A DNA stretch of 64,000 nt, taken from assembly GCA_001510575.1 (NCBI GenBank), contig LNGK01000002.1, forward strand, positions 2,220,144-2,284,143. The letters run 5' to 3'. The number at the start of each line of letters is the position of its first letter. Within the stretch, counting starts at the first letter, position 1. The position numbers were made by a program, and so were the translations under genes. This document shows, piece by piece, positions 1 to 9,922 of the stretch. Origin of the DNA: Knoxdaviesia capensis (lineage: Eukaryota; Ascomycota; Sordariomycetes; Microascales; Gondwanamycetaceae). The notes beneath the pieces are model-generated. The model did not search any database. It was given only the letters and a program-made list of their open reading frames with translations, and was not told where the DNA came from.

Positions 1-761
1 TGCCGCTCCGGCCCCCACCACCCCCGAGGCTCCTCCGGCCGCGGCTCCCACCCTGAGCCTGGTCCAGCAGCTGATGCTCGCGCCTCTGTACGTCTAGAAC
101 CCCAGGATCTTCTTTCCTTTCTTCTTTCTTTCTTCCCGGTTACACCCTACTCACATTTCCCCCCCTCCCCCCCTGCAGTGCTGTCGACCGCTTCTCCCTC
201 CTGCCCAACAACGCCGACTTCGTGTTCAACCTGAAGCCCGAGATCCCGGCCGACCGCGGCGGCGCGCTCAAGGCCGCCAACCGCAAGACCTTCCCGGCGC
301 TGGTCGGCGCCAACGCCGGCATGGCGGTGGGCGTGGTCAAGCCGTGCGGCATCAACACGTTCCACGTGCACCCGCGGTCGACGGAGCTGCAGATTGTGGT
401 CTCCGGCACGCTGGTGACCGAGATGATGCCGGAGAACGGCGTGCTGGACAAGGACGGCAAGCGCCGCGTCATCCGCAACACGCTCGGCCCGTGGGACGTC
501 ACCCCCTTCTACCAGGGCTCCGTGCACCACCAGTTCAACCCCGAGTGCCACCCCGCCGTCTTCGTCGCCTCCTTCTCCAACGAGGACTTCGGCACCGGCC
601 AGGTCGTCGACGAGGTCTTCGTCGGCGACAAGAGCGCCATCATCGATACCTTCGGCGGCGTCTTCTCCGGCGAGCAGGTCGAGGCTATCCGCGGCAAGAT
701 CCCTCCCAGCCTGGTCCAGGGCGTTCTGACCTGCATGGAGAACTGCAAGCCCAAGGCTTAA
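1..761 (+). CDS. Cupin (germin/spherulin-1A-like) protein, 5' truncated by window edge
   Basis: Two exons are visible: 1-87 (incomplete at the left) and 179-761, with intron 88-178 (donor GTACGT, acceptor CCTGCAG). The joined frame reads through SLVQQLMLAPLAVDRF into a single cupin domain. The metal-binding signature HxHxxxxE is present as HVHPRSTE, and a later His sits in SVHHQFN, as in germin/spherulin-type cupins that bind Mn or another divalent metal. The family is usually secreted. The signal peptide would lie left of the window, so secretion is inference. The visible N-terminal part is Pro/Ala-rich linker. The C-terminus carries a short Cys-containing tail (VLTCMENCKPKA). The substrate or enzymatic activity cannot be told from sequence. 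The stop is TAA at 759-761. Confidence 0.85.
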
Positions 762-1552
762 ACGGTCTCCTCTACACAATATCTCTGACCACCGCTTTCC
801 TTCTCTTCTCTCATTGTCACCAAAAACCATCATGTTCATGCCGGACCGGGAGGGGAGTTTTTTATATAGACCATTTTAGATTTTCTTTTCATTTTTGAGG
901 GGCTTAGGGGTCGGAGTTTCTTGTTTTGCGCTTTTCTCATGCTTCAGGAGGGGTTTTGCACACTGGGTATCGGGTCATGGAGTTGGTGATAGTTTCATTT
1001 TTATGTTTATTTTTATTTTTATTTTATTTTTTATTTTTTGTTTTTCATTTCTGCGCTTGATTTGTTTCTTCACTTCTCATTTGCTTGGAACGCCTTGCTC
1101 CAGCATTTCAATCCCAAATATTTTTGGGTCATTTTCCTGCTGTTCAACGTCTACGTGACTGACATTGTATCTTGGCGGTGGTATCTCCGATCCGCACCTC
1201 GACATGGTGTTCGGAGATGGAAACACGGAAAACTCTTTTTTTTTTTTTTTTAACCACCAAAAATCCAAAATCGGAGAAGAGAACCCCAAAAAATACAGCA
1301 CAGTGAAAAGGCCGGCTCGGGCTATTTTTGGATCTATATGACAGGATCTATAGGCGCCGACAGATTTCGGGGTTAAAAAATTAAATATTCGGGACGTGGT
1401 ATCGCGTGATTGGCAGAGGATTCGCCTGCATATGAGGAACTGCTCCTACAGCGCAGACGGAACCAAGAACAAAGAAAAGGAAACAAAGAGGAATGATAAT
1501 AATACATTGAATATACAAGCAATGCGCCACACTTGGGGGGCCTGTGTCGTTT
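762..1552. other. Intergenic, convergent 3' ends of cupin and MEF2
   Basis: No supportable gene. The left part is T-rich (about 985-1060, and a T run near 1236-1250), as expected for 3' UTR and poly(A) signals of the plus-strand cupin gene. MEF2 on the other strand ends at 1553. Confidence 0.6.
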
Positions 1553-4326
1553 TTACAGATTGCGCTCCCGCGCGCCGGTAACCCGCGCCAGCTCCGCAAA
1601 CTCCATCGTCATCGAGTGCCGTCCGCCCGTCACGCTCCGCAGGTGGCTGTCGTAGTCAATCATCTCCTTGTACGGCACCAGCGCCGAGATCTCCACCCGC
1701 CGCACCGTCGACTTGGCCCGCAGCGTCGTGATGGTTTCGTACACGTCGGGCGGCGTGTAGATCGTGCTGACGTCGACCGGGCCGCCCCCGCCGCCGGGTC
1801 CCACCGCTGCCGCGCCGCCAGCCGGGTCCAGAGCCGCGGATGCTGCGGCTGCTGCGTCGGTCACGTCGCGCACTTCCAGCACATGGCCACCGGCACCGGC
1901 GGTGATGTCATGCTGCACCGTTCCGGCTGTGGACTGCGGGCAGGTGATGCGCACGCGCATGATGGGCTCCAGGAGGCTGACGGCGCTGCGGTCGCGGTGG
2001 GCGCGTTGCAGCGTCTCCAGCACAGCTTTGCGCGCCGCGCCCCCGAAGTGGCCGGCCGTGGCCTTGCGAACGTTGCCATCGGTAACGGTGAGATCGACGA
2101 CGCAGCCGTGAACAGGGGCCCCGCGTCGCGGACCCCGCGCCATGGCGGCCATGGCTCCGTAGGTTGTAGCACGTATCATTTCTTTGGCGACAGCCTCCAG
2201 CGCGTTGAATTCGTCGCTGCCGGACGAACCCCCTGTGCCGCTGCTGCCTTTGGCGCTTTCGGAAGAGGTCCACAGAGGAAGGCCGGATACCGACTCAATA
2301 GAGATATTGTACACATTGCCGTCAGCCATGGCAGTGGCGGTGGATTCACCGTCTTCAAGCGGCCGAACGGTCACGCTGCAGGTAACACTACCCGGCTTAC
2401 CAGCAACAATCTTGTCAAACGTGACGTTTTCCATAGTCTCGGGGCCGTCCACCGTCTCCTTGTAGTCAACCGTCACCTCTCCGAACATGGCCTGAGCGCG
2501 GTAGCGTTGTTTCAGGTCGTGCACGGCGATATCGAGGTGCAGCTTGCCCATGCCCTGCAAAACAAACTGGTCCGTGCCCTCATCGCGGGTCCACCGCAGA
2601 CTGGGGTCTTCTCGGGAAGCGTTGGACAGGGCTTCTTGCAGTTCGTTCGCAGCTACACGGCCATAGGGCTCGATGGCTAGGAACGCCACCGCGGGGGGGA
2701 TTTCAGGCGGCCGGATTTGGATGTGGCGTAGACTGGCCGGCACCGTGCGGTTTGACACCATGGCAAGGAGGGTGTCGCCGGTTCGCGACTGTTTCAGCCC
2801 GCGCAATGCTCCGATGTGGCCGGCGGGGATATGGTCGATGGTCTCGGTTTTCGACGCGGAGATCTGCACTAATCCAAGCGGCCGTTCGACAGACTGCAGG
2901 TTCGTGTTCCACGGGGAGGTATTTTTGTGTAGGGTGCCGTGGTACACCCGGACGAAGCTGAGGAGGCCTTCCTTGGGGTGGTTGAAGACCTTAAATACAG
3001 AGGCAATCGTAGCAACGGCGTTGTGGTGATGTTGGTGGCCATGGTGACGGCCAGATTTGGACCCGTCTCCATGCATGATGGCATCAAGGTTTGTAGTGGT
3101 ATCCAGGTTCCGCACGGAGACCGACGGCCGTTCATCGGGACTGGGGAGATAATCGACGACGGCATCTAGCAGAGGCTCGACACCAACATGTCGCAGACTG
3201 GCTCCGGCGAAGATGGGAATCAAGCTGCCGTCTCCGGGGTGGATTAAGCGCCGAATCGCCGCTTTGATCATGGCAGCATCAATTTCAGCCGAGTCATCAA
3301 CGAACTTTTCCAGAATCTCCTCGTCCCGATCGGCCAGAGTGCTGATCATGTTCTCCCTCGCCCGTTCGACTTCCGCCACCAGAGCCTCCGGATGCACAGA
3401 CGCGTCAAGCGGGACAACCGAGAAGCTGGCGCGCGATCCATCACGACCCAGAGACCAAGTGTACACGCGGCGGTCGGCGACATCGACCACGCCAACCAGC
3501 TCTTCACGCACGAACCACGGGACCTGGCACACCAGGGGCATTCCCCCGAGACGCGTGGCCATGTCGAGAATGGAGCGGCGCATCGACGCGCCGTCGCGGT
3601 CAAGTTTGTTCACGAACACAATGCGCGGGATGCGGTGTTCCTGGGCCCCGGCCCAGACCCGCTCAGTGTGGGCTTCGACGCCCTCCACGCCGTCGATGAT
3701 GCAGATGGCGCCGTCGAGAACCGGGAGACACCGGTCCACCTCGAACCGGAAGTCCTGGTGCCCCGGGGTGTCTATCAGGTTGATGGTGGTGGGGTCCCGG
3801 CCCGTGGCGGCACAGGCTTCGGGGGTGGGCCACTGGAAGGTGATGGCGGCGGATTGGATGGTGATGCCTTTTTGGCGCTCCAGCTCGAGGAAATCCGTCA
3901 CGGTGCTGCCCTCATCGACTCCTAGGATGGATGTTAGATAGATGTAGGTTACAGACAGATAAGAATACAGCTACGTACTGCCTACTCGGTGGGTCATGCC
4001 ACTGCAGAACAACATTCTCTCCGTGGTGGTAGTTTTGCCCTGATAGAACGGTCAGTGAGCGAGCTTTTCGAGAATAGACACTAAGAGATACATACAGCGT
4101 CGACATGTGCAATGATACCGATGTTCCGGACATTGCGCATACCGTGACTGCCCGCAGCCGAAGACGACGCCCAGCGGATGTGAGCCGGGCGCTTGAATCG
4201 AGACGCCGACGCCACATACTGGGCAGCGAGAGTCCACCGCCATTGCAGCCGGCATTGACTGAGTCTCCGGGGGTTCGCAACTCTTTGCGCATGCTGGCGA
4301 CTTGCTGAAGCTGCCAGAGCCTCCAT
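1553..4326 (-). CDS. MEF2: Mitochondrial elongation factor G 2 (ribosome recycling GTPase)
   Basis: Three exons, complement of 1553-3921, 3979-4039 and 4096-4326, give 886 residues. The start at 4326 is the first in-frame ATG and opens an Arg-rich, acid-poor leader of about 65 residues, typical of a mitochondrial presequence. GTPase motifs follow: AHVDAGKTTTTER (about 73-85, split by intron 1), GITIQSAA (116-123), DTPGH (148-152) and NKLD (202-205), then EF-G domains II-V to the C-terminus. GITIQSAA and overall similarity place it with Mef2/GFM2, which works with the mitochondrial ribosome recycling factor to split ribosomes, rather than with translocase Mef1. A His-rich insertion (about 23 residues, + strand near 3010-3070) interrupts the region after the G domain. 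Introns have donors GTATGT and GTACGT. It is divergent from TVP15. Confidence 0.93.
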
Positions 4327-5051
4327 TGGAGATTGCTTTATAGCTGTGCAAACGCGGATCTGGAGCTGTGTGAGGTTAACCAAAGAGCTGGGCTTAGAGC
4401 TTGATGGAGGGAGTAAGGATTGAGGAAATCAAGGACATGGTGGAATTATGGGTTTCTCATACAGAGTCAGATTTATAAAGAGATGAAGAAGAGAATGTCC
4501 AGAGAAGAAGTCGACACAAATTTATGGCGGAAGTGATGATCTTGTCCGGTGCAAACGACGATCAGAGCGAAAAAAAACTCGGGATGCCAGGTCTGCGCTT
4601 CGGGTTAAGGTTGAACGAGTCACGTGATGCCAAATGCCGTGAATGAGGGGAGAGGTGCCATGATTATGCCGTCAAGACAACGATCACCGAAGAGGAATGA
4701 AAAGAGCAAACAGCCTCCTTGAGGTGACTAGCCGACCGAAGCAGGACGCTGGAAGTGAAGCCGGTGGGTGATCCAAGCCGTGATGCGCTCGCTTGCACGT
4801 ACAGACATGGCTAGGGTTAGACTAGGGTGACCAGCTCCAACCCTAACCTGCAGACCACCTAAAAAGGAGAGAGAAAAATATACTTGTAACTTACGTACTC
4901 CGTCGTCATCACCGAATCTTAATTCTTCTCCATCCATCTTCCGTTCTCTCGTCAACCTTTCCATCTTCATCGCCAAGTTCTGCTTCTCTCAAACGCCTTT
5001 TTTTCCATCTCGCCGCTCATTTCTTCTTCCTCCTCACCTTACTCGCCCACC
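4327..5051. promoter_or_regulatory. Divergent promoter region MEF2/TVP15
   Basis: This 725-bp region between divergent start codons holds a TCACGTGA palindrome (4620-4627, bHLH/Cbf1-type E-box) and two telobox-like sequences: TAGGGTTAG at 4812-4820 and AACCCTAAC at 4839-4847. A CT-rich stretch (4920-5045) precedes the TVP15 ATG, as is common just upstream of fungal start codons. Shared regulation of the two genes is inference. Confidence 0.5.
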
Positions 5052-6288
5052 ATGGAGATCACCGACGGCTTGTGAGTAGTCTTTGTTGTTGTTGTTGTTG
5101 TTGTGGTTGTCAAGCTTCGAGCGCCCCCTATTTGCTCCCCAGAACCACCATGCTGCGCCCGCCCATCGCAACCGCTTTTTATCTAACAGGTGCAATTCCC
5201 TAACTTCTAGCCGTTTCGCGAACCTCGCGGTCGCTGTGATTGTCGCTGTCGATGCTATTGCCGAGTTTGTCCAGTTCTCATGGTACGTATCTTAGTTCCA
5301 TCTCCCTTTGTGTGTGTGTGTGTGTAGCTTCGCCGTGTTGGGGACCTTTGGGTATAGCAGTGGAATCTGGGAAAACCACCGACGTTCCATCTGGACCGGC
5401 CGACTACATGTATCTCCTACGCTTCTGGAGCTCTTCTGAAGCTTCGTTTATCTAAATGCGTGCTTTGGAGACTAACTTGCGATGCTTTGTTTCCCCCCTT
5501 TTTAGGCACAGGTAAATACACTGGAACCCTCCTATTCACCACCGCGATCAATGCGCATCCAAACCAGCTTCTCCCCGAGCATCTCGCGACCGTTTCCTAA
5601 GATCCCCGCGCTCTGAGATCCCCCGCGACGGCTTCTACACGGGATTCTTCACCTGATGGACTTCTGCGAACAATACATAACCCCTTCGAGCACCGGGAGA
5701 GGAAGCACACGCCAGCCAGATTCGCGAAGTGTCCCTCAACGCGCCAGACACGGGAACCATCCTATATCGAATGACGAACTGACTGGAAATTTTCCCAACT
5801 GCTAGAATCATCCTCAGCCTATATATCCTGGCCTTTGGCGCTGCCATTGCGCTGCTTGGTACGCGCACCCTCCCCCCAAAACCGCAAGTCTTCTTGTGTG
5901 GGTAGATTGCGCCGCCGTGTAACCCGCGCGCAGAAACTAACAATCCCCTTCCCCCCCGTATCTAGAGTTCCAGATCCCCCCTCAAGCGACGAAGTATGCC
6001 TCGTTCATGTTCTCCTTCGTCGGCCGTGGAGCGTGTAAGTCCATCCTCACCCCCTCAACCACTCAACCCTCAGCACCACACAAACTAATAAGCACGCGCG
6101 ACACAACACCCACAGTCTACGTCTTCCTGGCCACACTGATGGTCGGCGGAAACACCTTCTGGTTCATCGCCGGCGGCCTGGTCGGCCTGGTCGGCGTCGC
6201 CTACATCGCCCTCGAGTTCGTCCCGTCCATCGAGGCGCCGCCCAGCATGCGCGAGGCCGATGCCGGCTGGGGCGCCGAGGGCGTGTAA
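5052..6288 (+). CDS. TVP15: Golgi membrane protein TVP15 / COPI-associated family
   Basis: Six exons: 5052-5071, 5211-5282, 5506-5511, 5806-5858, 5966-6034 and 6116-6288, giving 130 residues. The product has four hydrophobic segments and the family signature LEFQIPP followed by ASFMFSFVGRGAFY, and ends in SMREADAGWGAEGV, the conserved tail of fungal Tvp15-type proteins. These are small tetraspanning Golgi/COPI-associated proteins with a role in vesicle traffic. Exon 3 is only 6 nt (GCACAG, flanked by TTTTTAG and GTAAAT). It supplies the bases for W-H-R, and without it the loop would be two residues short of the remembered family sequence. The first exon is 20 nt. The start ATG follows a CT-rich leader. 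The gene is rich in introns for its size. Confidence 0.88.
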
Positions 6289-7697
6289 GCAACGCGCGCG
6301 TTCGGATCCCCCGGCCCGTGGAACGGCATCTATCCATCCCTCACCAATCTTTTCCTCTTCGCCGTTCCGTCGTCTTCACCCTCTCTCAAACTCTCCCTCT
6401 CTTTGTTTCCTGACCTCTGTTGTCGGGAGACACACACTCCTCGGAGTTGTGCTGGCTAGTTTTTGGATTCCTGCCTGCCATGACCAGCACCGACTCCGTT
6501 TGATCTCGTGGGGGGTTTTTGTGTATCTTCTCCTTCTCTTTCTCTGTGTGTTTTATCGGGGTTCTCGTGTCTCGTGTGTAATGTCTCGTCGTCGCAGACC
6601 GGTTTTCTGGTTTCCTCCTTTTTTTTCTTTCTATTTAGAACGTGTACGAATTGGAATCCCTTGTTGCTGTTTGTCTGCCTGCGTTGATCTCTACTAGCTG
6701 TGGGCTGTCGTATTGTGGGTGTTTCTTTCTGTCCCTTAAAAGGTTGCCTGGATGGATCCGCTGGGAACTCGTAAGCTTTGCGGGTCAACCAGCCTGCCGA
6801 TATCGTCATGGGCCATATTACAGCGTCTGGATGTTGACGTTGCATTCCCCAAGCGAGGATCCATTTTCCCCCTTCCCCTTCTCCCCTTCTCTTTCTTTAT
6901 CTCTAACTCTCCCCTTTTCCGACTGCCTCTAATTTTTCTGGATTCGGGAGAGCAGGACGCGACTTTTGTGCGATATACGAAGCACGAGAACATCTTGCTG
7001 CTTCACAGCTCAACATGTCATGATGCACATAAATGAAGTGAAAAGAAGTACCACCAAACCCCCCTGAATTTTGTCCTGCCAGATTCCACTTTTTGAGGAA
7101 GAAGAATAGGATACAGACAGAGATAGGTACAGAAGCTTATTAGAACCGTAAAGAGAAAAGGAGATACTCGAAAAGAACACCCCATCCAGAATCATGTGCA
7201 TTCCTCCCCCTTTCCAAGGAAAAAGAAAACGACAGTGAAAAAAAAAGAACACCCCACAGCACCAAACTTGAACGTAGCGTGCGTATCAGTAAGACAACTC
7301 CGGAACACTTCGAAACTCCGCGTAACAAGAGGGGGAAAAAAAAAGAGAAGAGGAATAGGAAACACCGTTGACGTTGACGATGAAAAAAGGATTCCTGCCC
7401 TGGAAGAAGAAGAGGAGGAACAAGTTCAAAAATCAGACTTATAGCACCGGACCCGGGAAATCAGAGGAACACAACATCCAAGTTTTTGTGACTCCGTAAA
7501 AGCATAGAAAACCGTAAAGGTATTGACCCCCCCTTGAAAAAGAAGAACTTTCGCATCATGTCAAATTTGAAAGCAGAAGCACTGAAAAAAAGAGGAAGAA
7601 CACCATTTGTCCCGTGAGGGATAGTGTCAAAGAAAGAAATCTCGTATCTAGACCATCATAATGATTATTCCATGGCCGGGTCGGCATTTTGTGTTTT
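6289..7697. other. Intergenic between convergent TVP15 and sreA
   Basis: About 1.4 kb with no supportable gene. It is T-rich on the plus strand to about 6950 (TVP15 3' UTR side) and A-rich from 7030 onward (3' UTR side of the minus-strand sreA). Small open frames here lack conserved features. Confidence 0.5.
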
Positions 7698-9922
7698 TTA
7701 ATCGTGACCAAGTTCTGCAAGCTGACGTTCCTTTTCAGCCAGCATCTGGCGCATCCGCCGGGCTTCCTCCTGAAGGGCTGCACGACGCTCAAAGCGGGAC
7801 GGATCCCGTTCCATACTAACGTCTCTGTCGTTGCCATAATCAGACGGCGGCGCCCCATAGGAAGACATCGTCGACGGGCCGGGGCTCGGTCGCATGTGCA
7901 TGGCACTGGCGGCGGGTGACCGGCTGTCCGCTCGGCCGTTGGTGTACCGGTGCATTTGTTGGGGAGGGTCGCTATCGTCGTCCGTGGGATTCAAAATTGA
8001 AATGATGGACGAAATACGCTTCGCAGTTTCGTGGCCGCCGTTTTCTGCGGGGTTTGTCTCCGGCTCAGTGGCAGAAAAGGACCGCTTGCGCGAAGGGGAG
8101 AAAAATGAGCGGGGCGAGGTTGACGCTTGGCGTTCCTCAATGGTTGCCAGCGCGGCCAGAGAAGCCAGTCGGTTGTCCTCGGTCAGAAACACTCCGGCAT
8201 CGCGAAGCCGGCTGGCGTGTTGGTGATACGCGGCAGGATCGGAGGATTGCGGAGGAGGTGCGTGAGGAGAGTTGCGCATGTCAATGTCTGGCTCAACCGG
8301 CATGGGGTGGGAGGCGAGCGGCTGTCCAGACCGCTCCAGCTCGAGTTGCTGCAGCTGTTGTCGTCGCTTGAGGCCAAGATTGACTGAGCCATCGTTGTTG
8401 AAGGTACCACGCTCGGGGGTCGTCTCGGGACTAAGAGCTGGAGTTCCAGCCTCGGTGCCCTCCGGATCAGAATCTTGACTGGCGGGGATTACTCTCTTCC
8501 GGCGCTTGATGATGGGCTTCTTCATGGTCACAGGGCGATGAGACCCGTGCAACTTGTAGTAGAGACCTACACGAAGAGAAAAAAAAAGAGAAAGTACTGT
8601 TAGTTGTTTGGGGGCTGTTACTGTGTTACACACTGCACGACACGTTTCGCGAGAGAACGTGCAGGGATCAAAATAAAACATACCACAGGCGTTACAGATA
8701 GTATGACCACTTTCGTCTCGCCGCCACAAAGGGGTGATTGTGGTGTTGCAGTTTTGACAAGCAATGACGACGGTGGAATTTTGGCCTTGGTTCTCCATGG
8801 CGGCAACATCGACAGGCGTGGGACCGTCACTGGCAGGGGAGTCTTTGGACTTGGAATCACCAGACTGACTGCGGAGGACGTTGAGACTCGCACTTTTCGA
8901 CATGCGATTGTTGTATGCCGGACATCCGCTGCATCCCTCGGCGCCACCGGTTCCGTTGCAGCGACCCCCACCAGGGCAGCTGCCGGTTGGGGTCTGATCG
9001 GCAGAGACGTAGGTGGCACCAGGGACACTCGAGGCAGACTTGCAGGTGGACGAAGAAGCGGGCGTAGGCGCGGGGGGGATAGAAACTGAAGAATCGACCG
9101 AAACCACAGTGGGCGGTTTCTTGAGCTTTGTTGGACGCGAGGTATTTCGAGCCTTCAGATACAGTCCACAAGCGTTGCATATCGTAGCGCCTTGAGGCGA
9201 TCTTCGCCATAGTGGTGTCCTCGTGGTTCCGCAGTTACTAGAATAGGAGACGCATTAGACGACCAGTTACAAAAGAAAGGGTGTATTTCAATTGCGGCTG
9301 AGCCAAGTGAGAAGATTTTGGGCCTCTGCTGGTTTGACCACAGACATGATTGGCCTCGATTCAGCTGAAGTTTTTCGTTCTCTTGAGACTCGGTTGGCAC
9401 CCGTCACTTCGATTTCACGGAGGCCATGGACAAGCGAGTGTCTTACGAGGCCACTCATAGTAAAAAGCATCCAGAAACAGAAACAGGAAGAGAACGAACA
9501 ACATTGAGCACCAAATGAAAACCAACACACGCCAGTACACACACGTGAACTTACCTGCACACTTGGCCGACCTGACTGGCAGGAGAGGCCGAAGACTTGG
9601 AGACGGGCTTTCGCGAGCTGGGAGGGCTTCGTTCGGAGGCGGGGCTCTGCGAGTTTTTCGGAACGGTCCGGCGGGCTTGCGAAGAGGCCTTCATGGTATC
9701 GTCGTCATCGTCATCGTCATCATCGTCGTCGTCTAGGGCCGGTAACCGACGGCGTTCGGGGGCAGGGGCGGGGATGAAGGCGGGAGATGAGGTGGGCGAC
9801 GGGTCCGGCTTGACGGCGGCCAGAGGACGAGATGGAAGAGCGGTGCGGCCATTGGAGGGCAAGACAGGCAGCGGCTTTCTCGCCGCCGCCGTGGGGTGAG
9901 TTTCGGATTCTGACATTGCCAT
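7698..9922 (-). CDS. sreA: SreA-type GATA factor, repressor of siderophore/iron uptake genes
   Basis: Three exons, complement of 7698-8566, 8684-9237 and 9555-9922, give 596 residues. There are two GATA zinc fingers of CX2CX17CX2C type: CSNC...CNAC (about 122-146, split by intron 1) and CQNC...CNAC (283-307, intron 2 in the following Gly codon). Between them lies the Cys-rich CPGGGRCNGTGG...CSGC segment (about 200-225). This two-finger plus Cys-rich layout is diagnostic of the SreA/SRE1/Urbs1 group, which represses siderophore synthesis and high-affinity iron uptake when iron is sufficient. The N-terminal part has a run of 12 Asp. A basic KRRKR patch follows finger 2. The C-terminus (RRAALQEEARRMRQMLAEK) is predicted to form the coiled coil known in this family. 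The start is taken as MAMSES at 9922. Upstream in-frame extension has no ATG, but a spliced 5' exon cannot be excluded. Confidence 0.92.

Noticed and set aside
1544..2680. 378-codon plus-strand open frame opposite MEF2
   Set aside because: Antisense shadow of the GC-rich MEF2 coding exon. The minus frame has full GTPase motifs and the plus frame has none.
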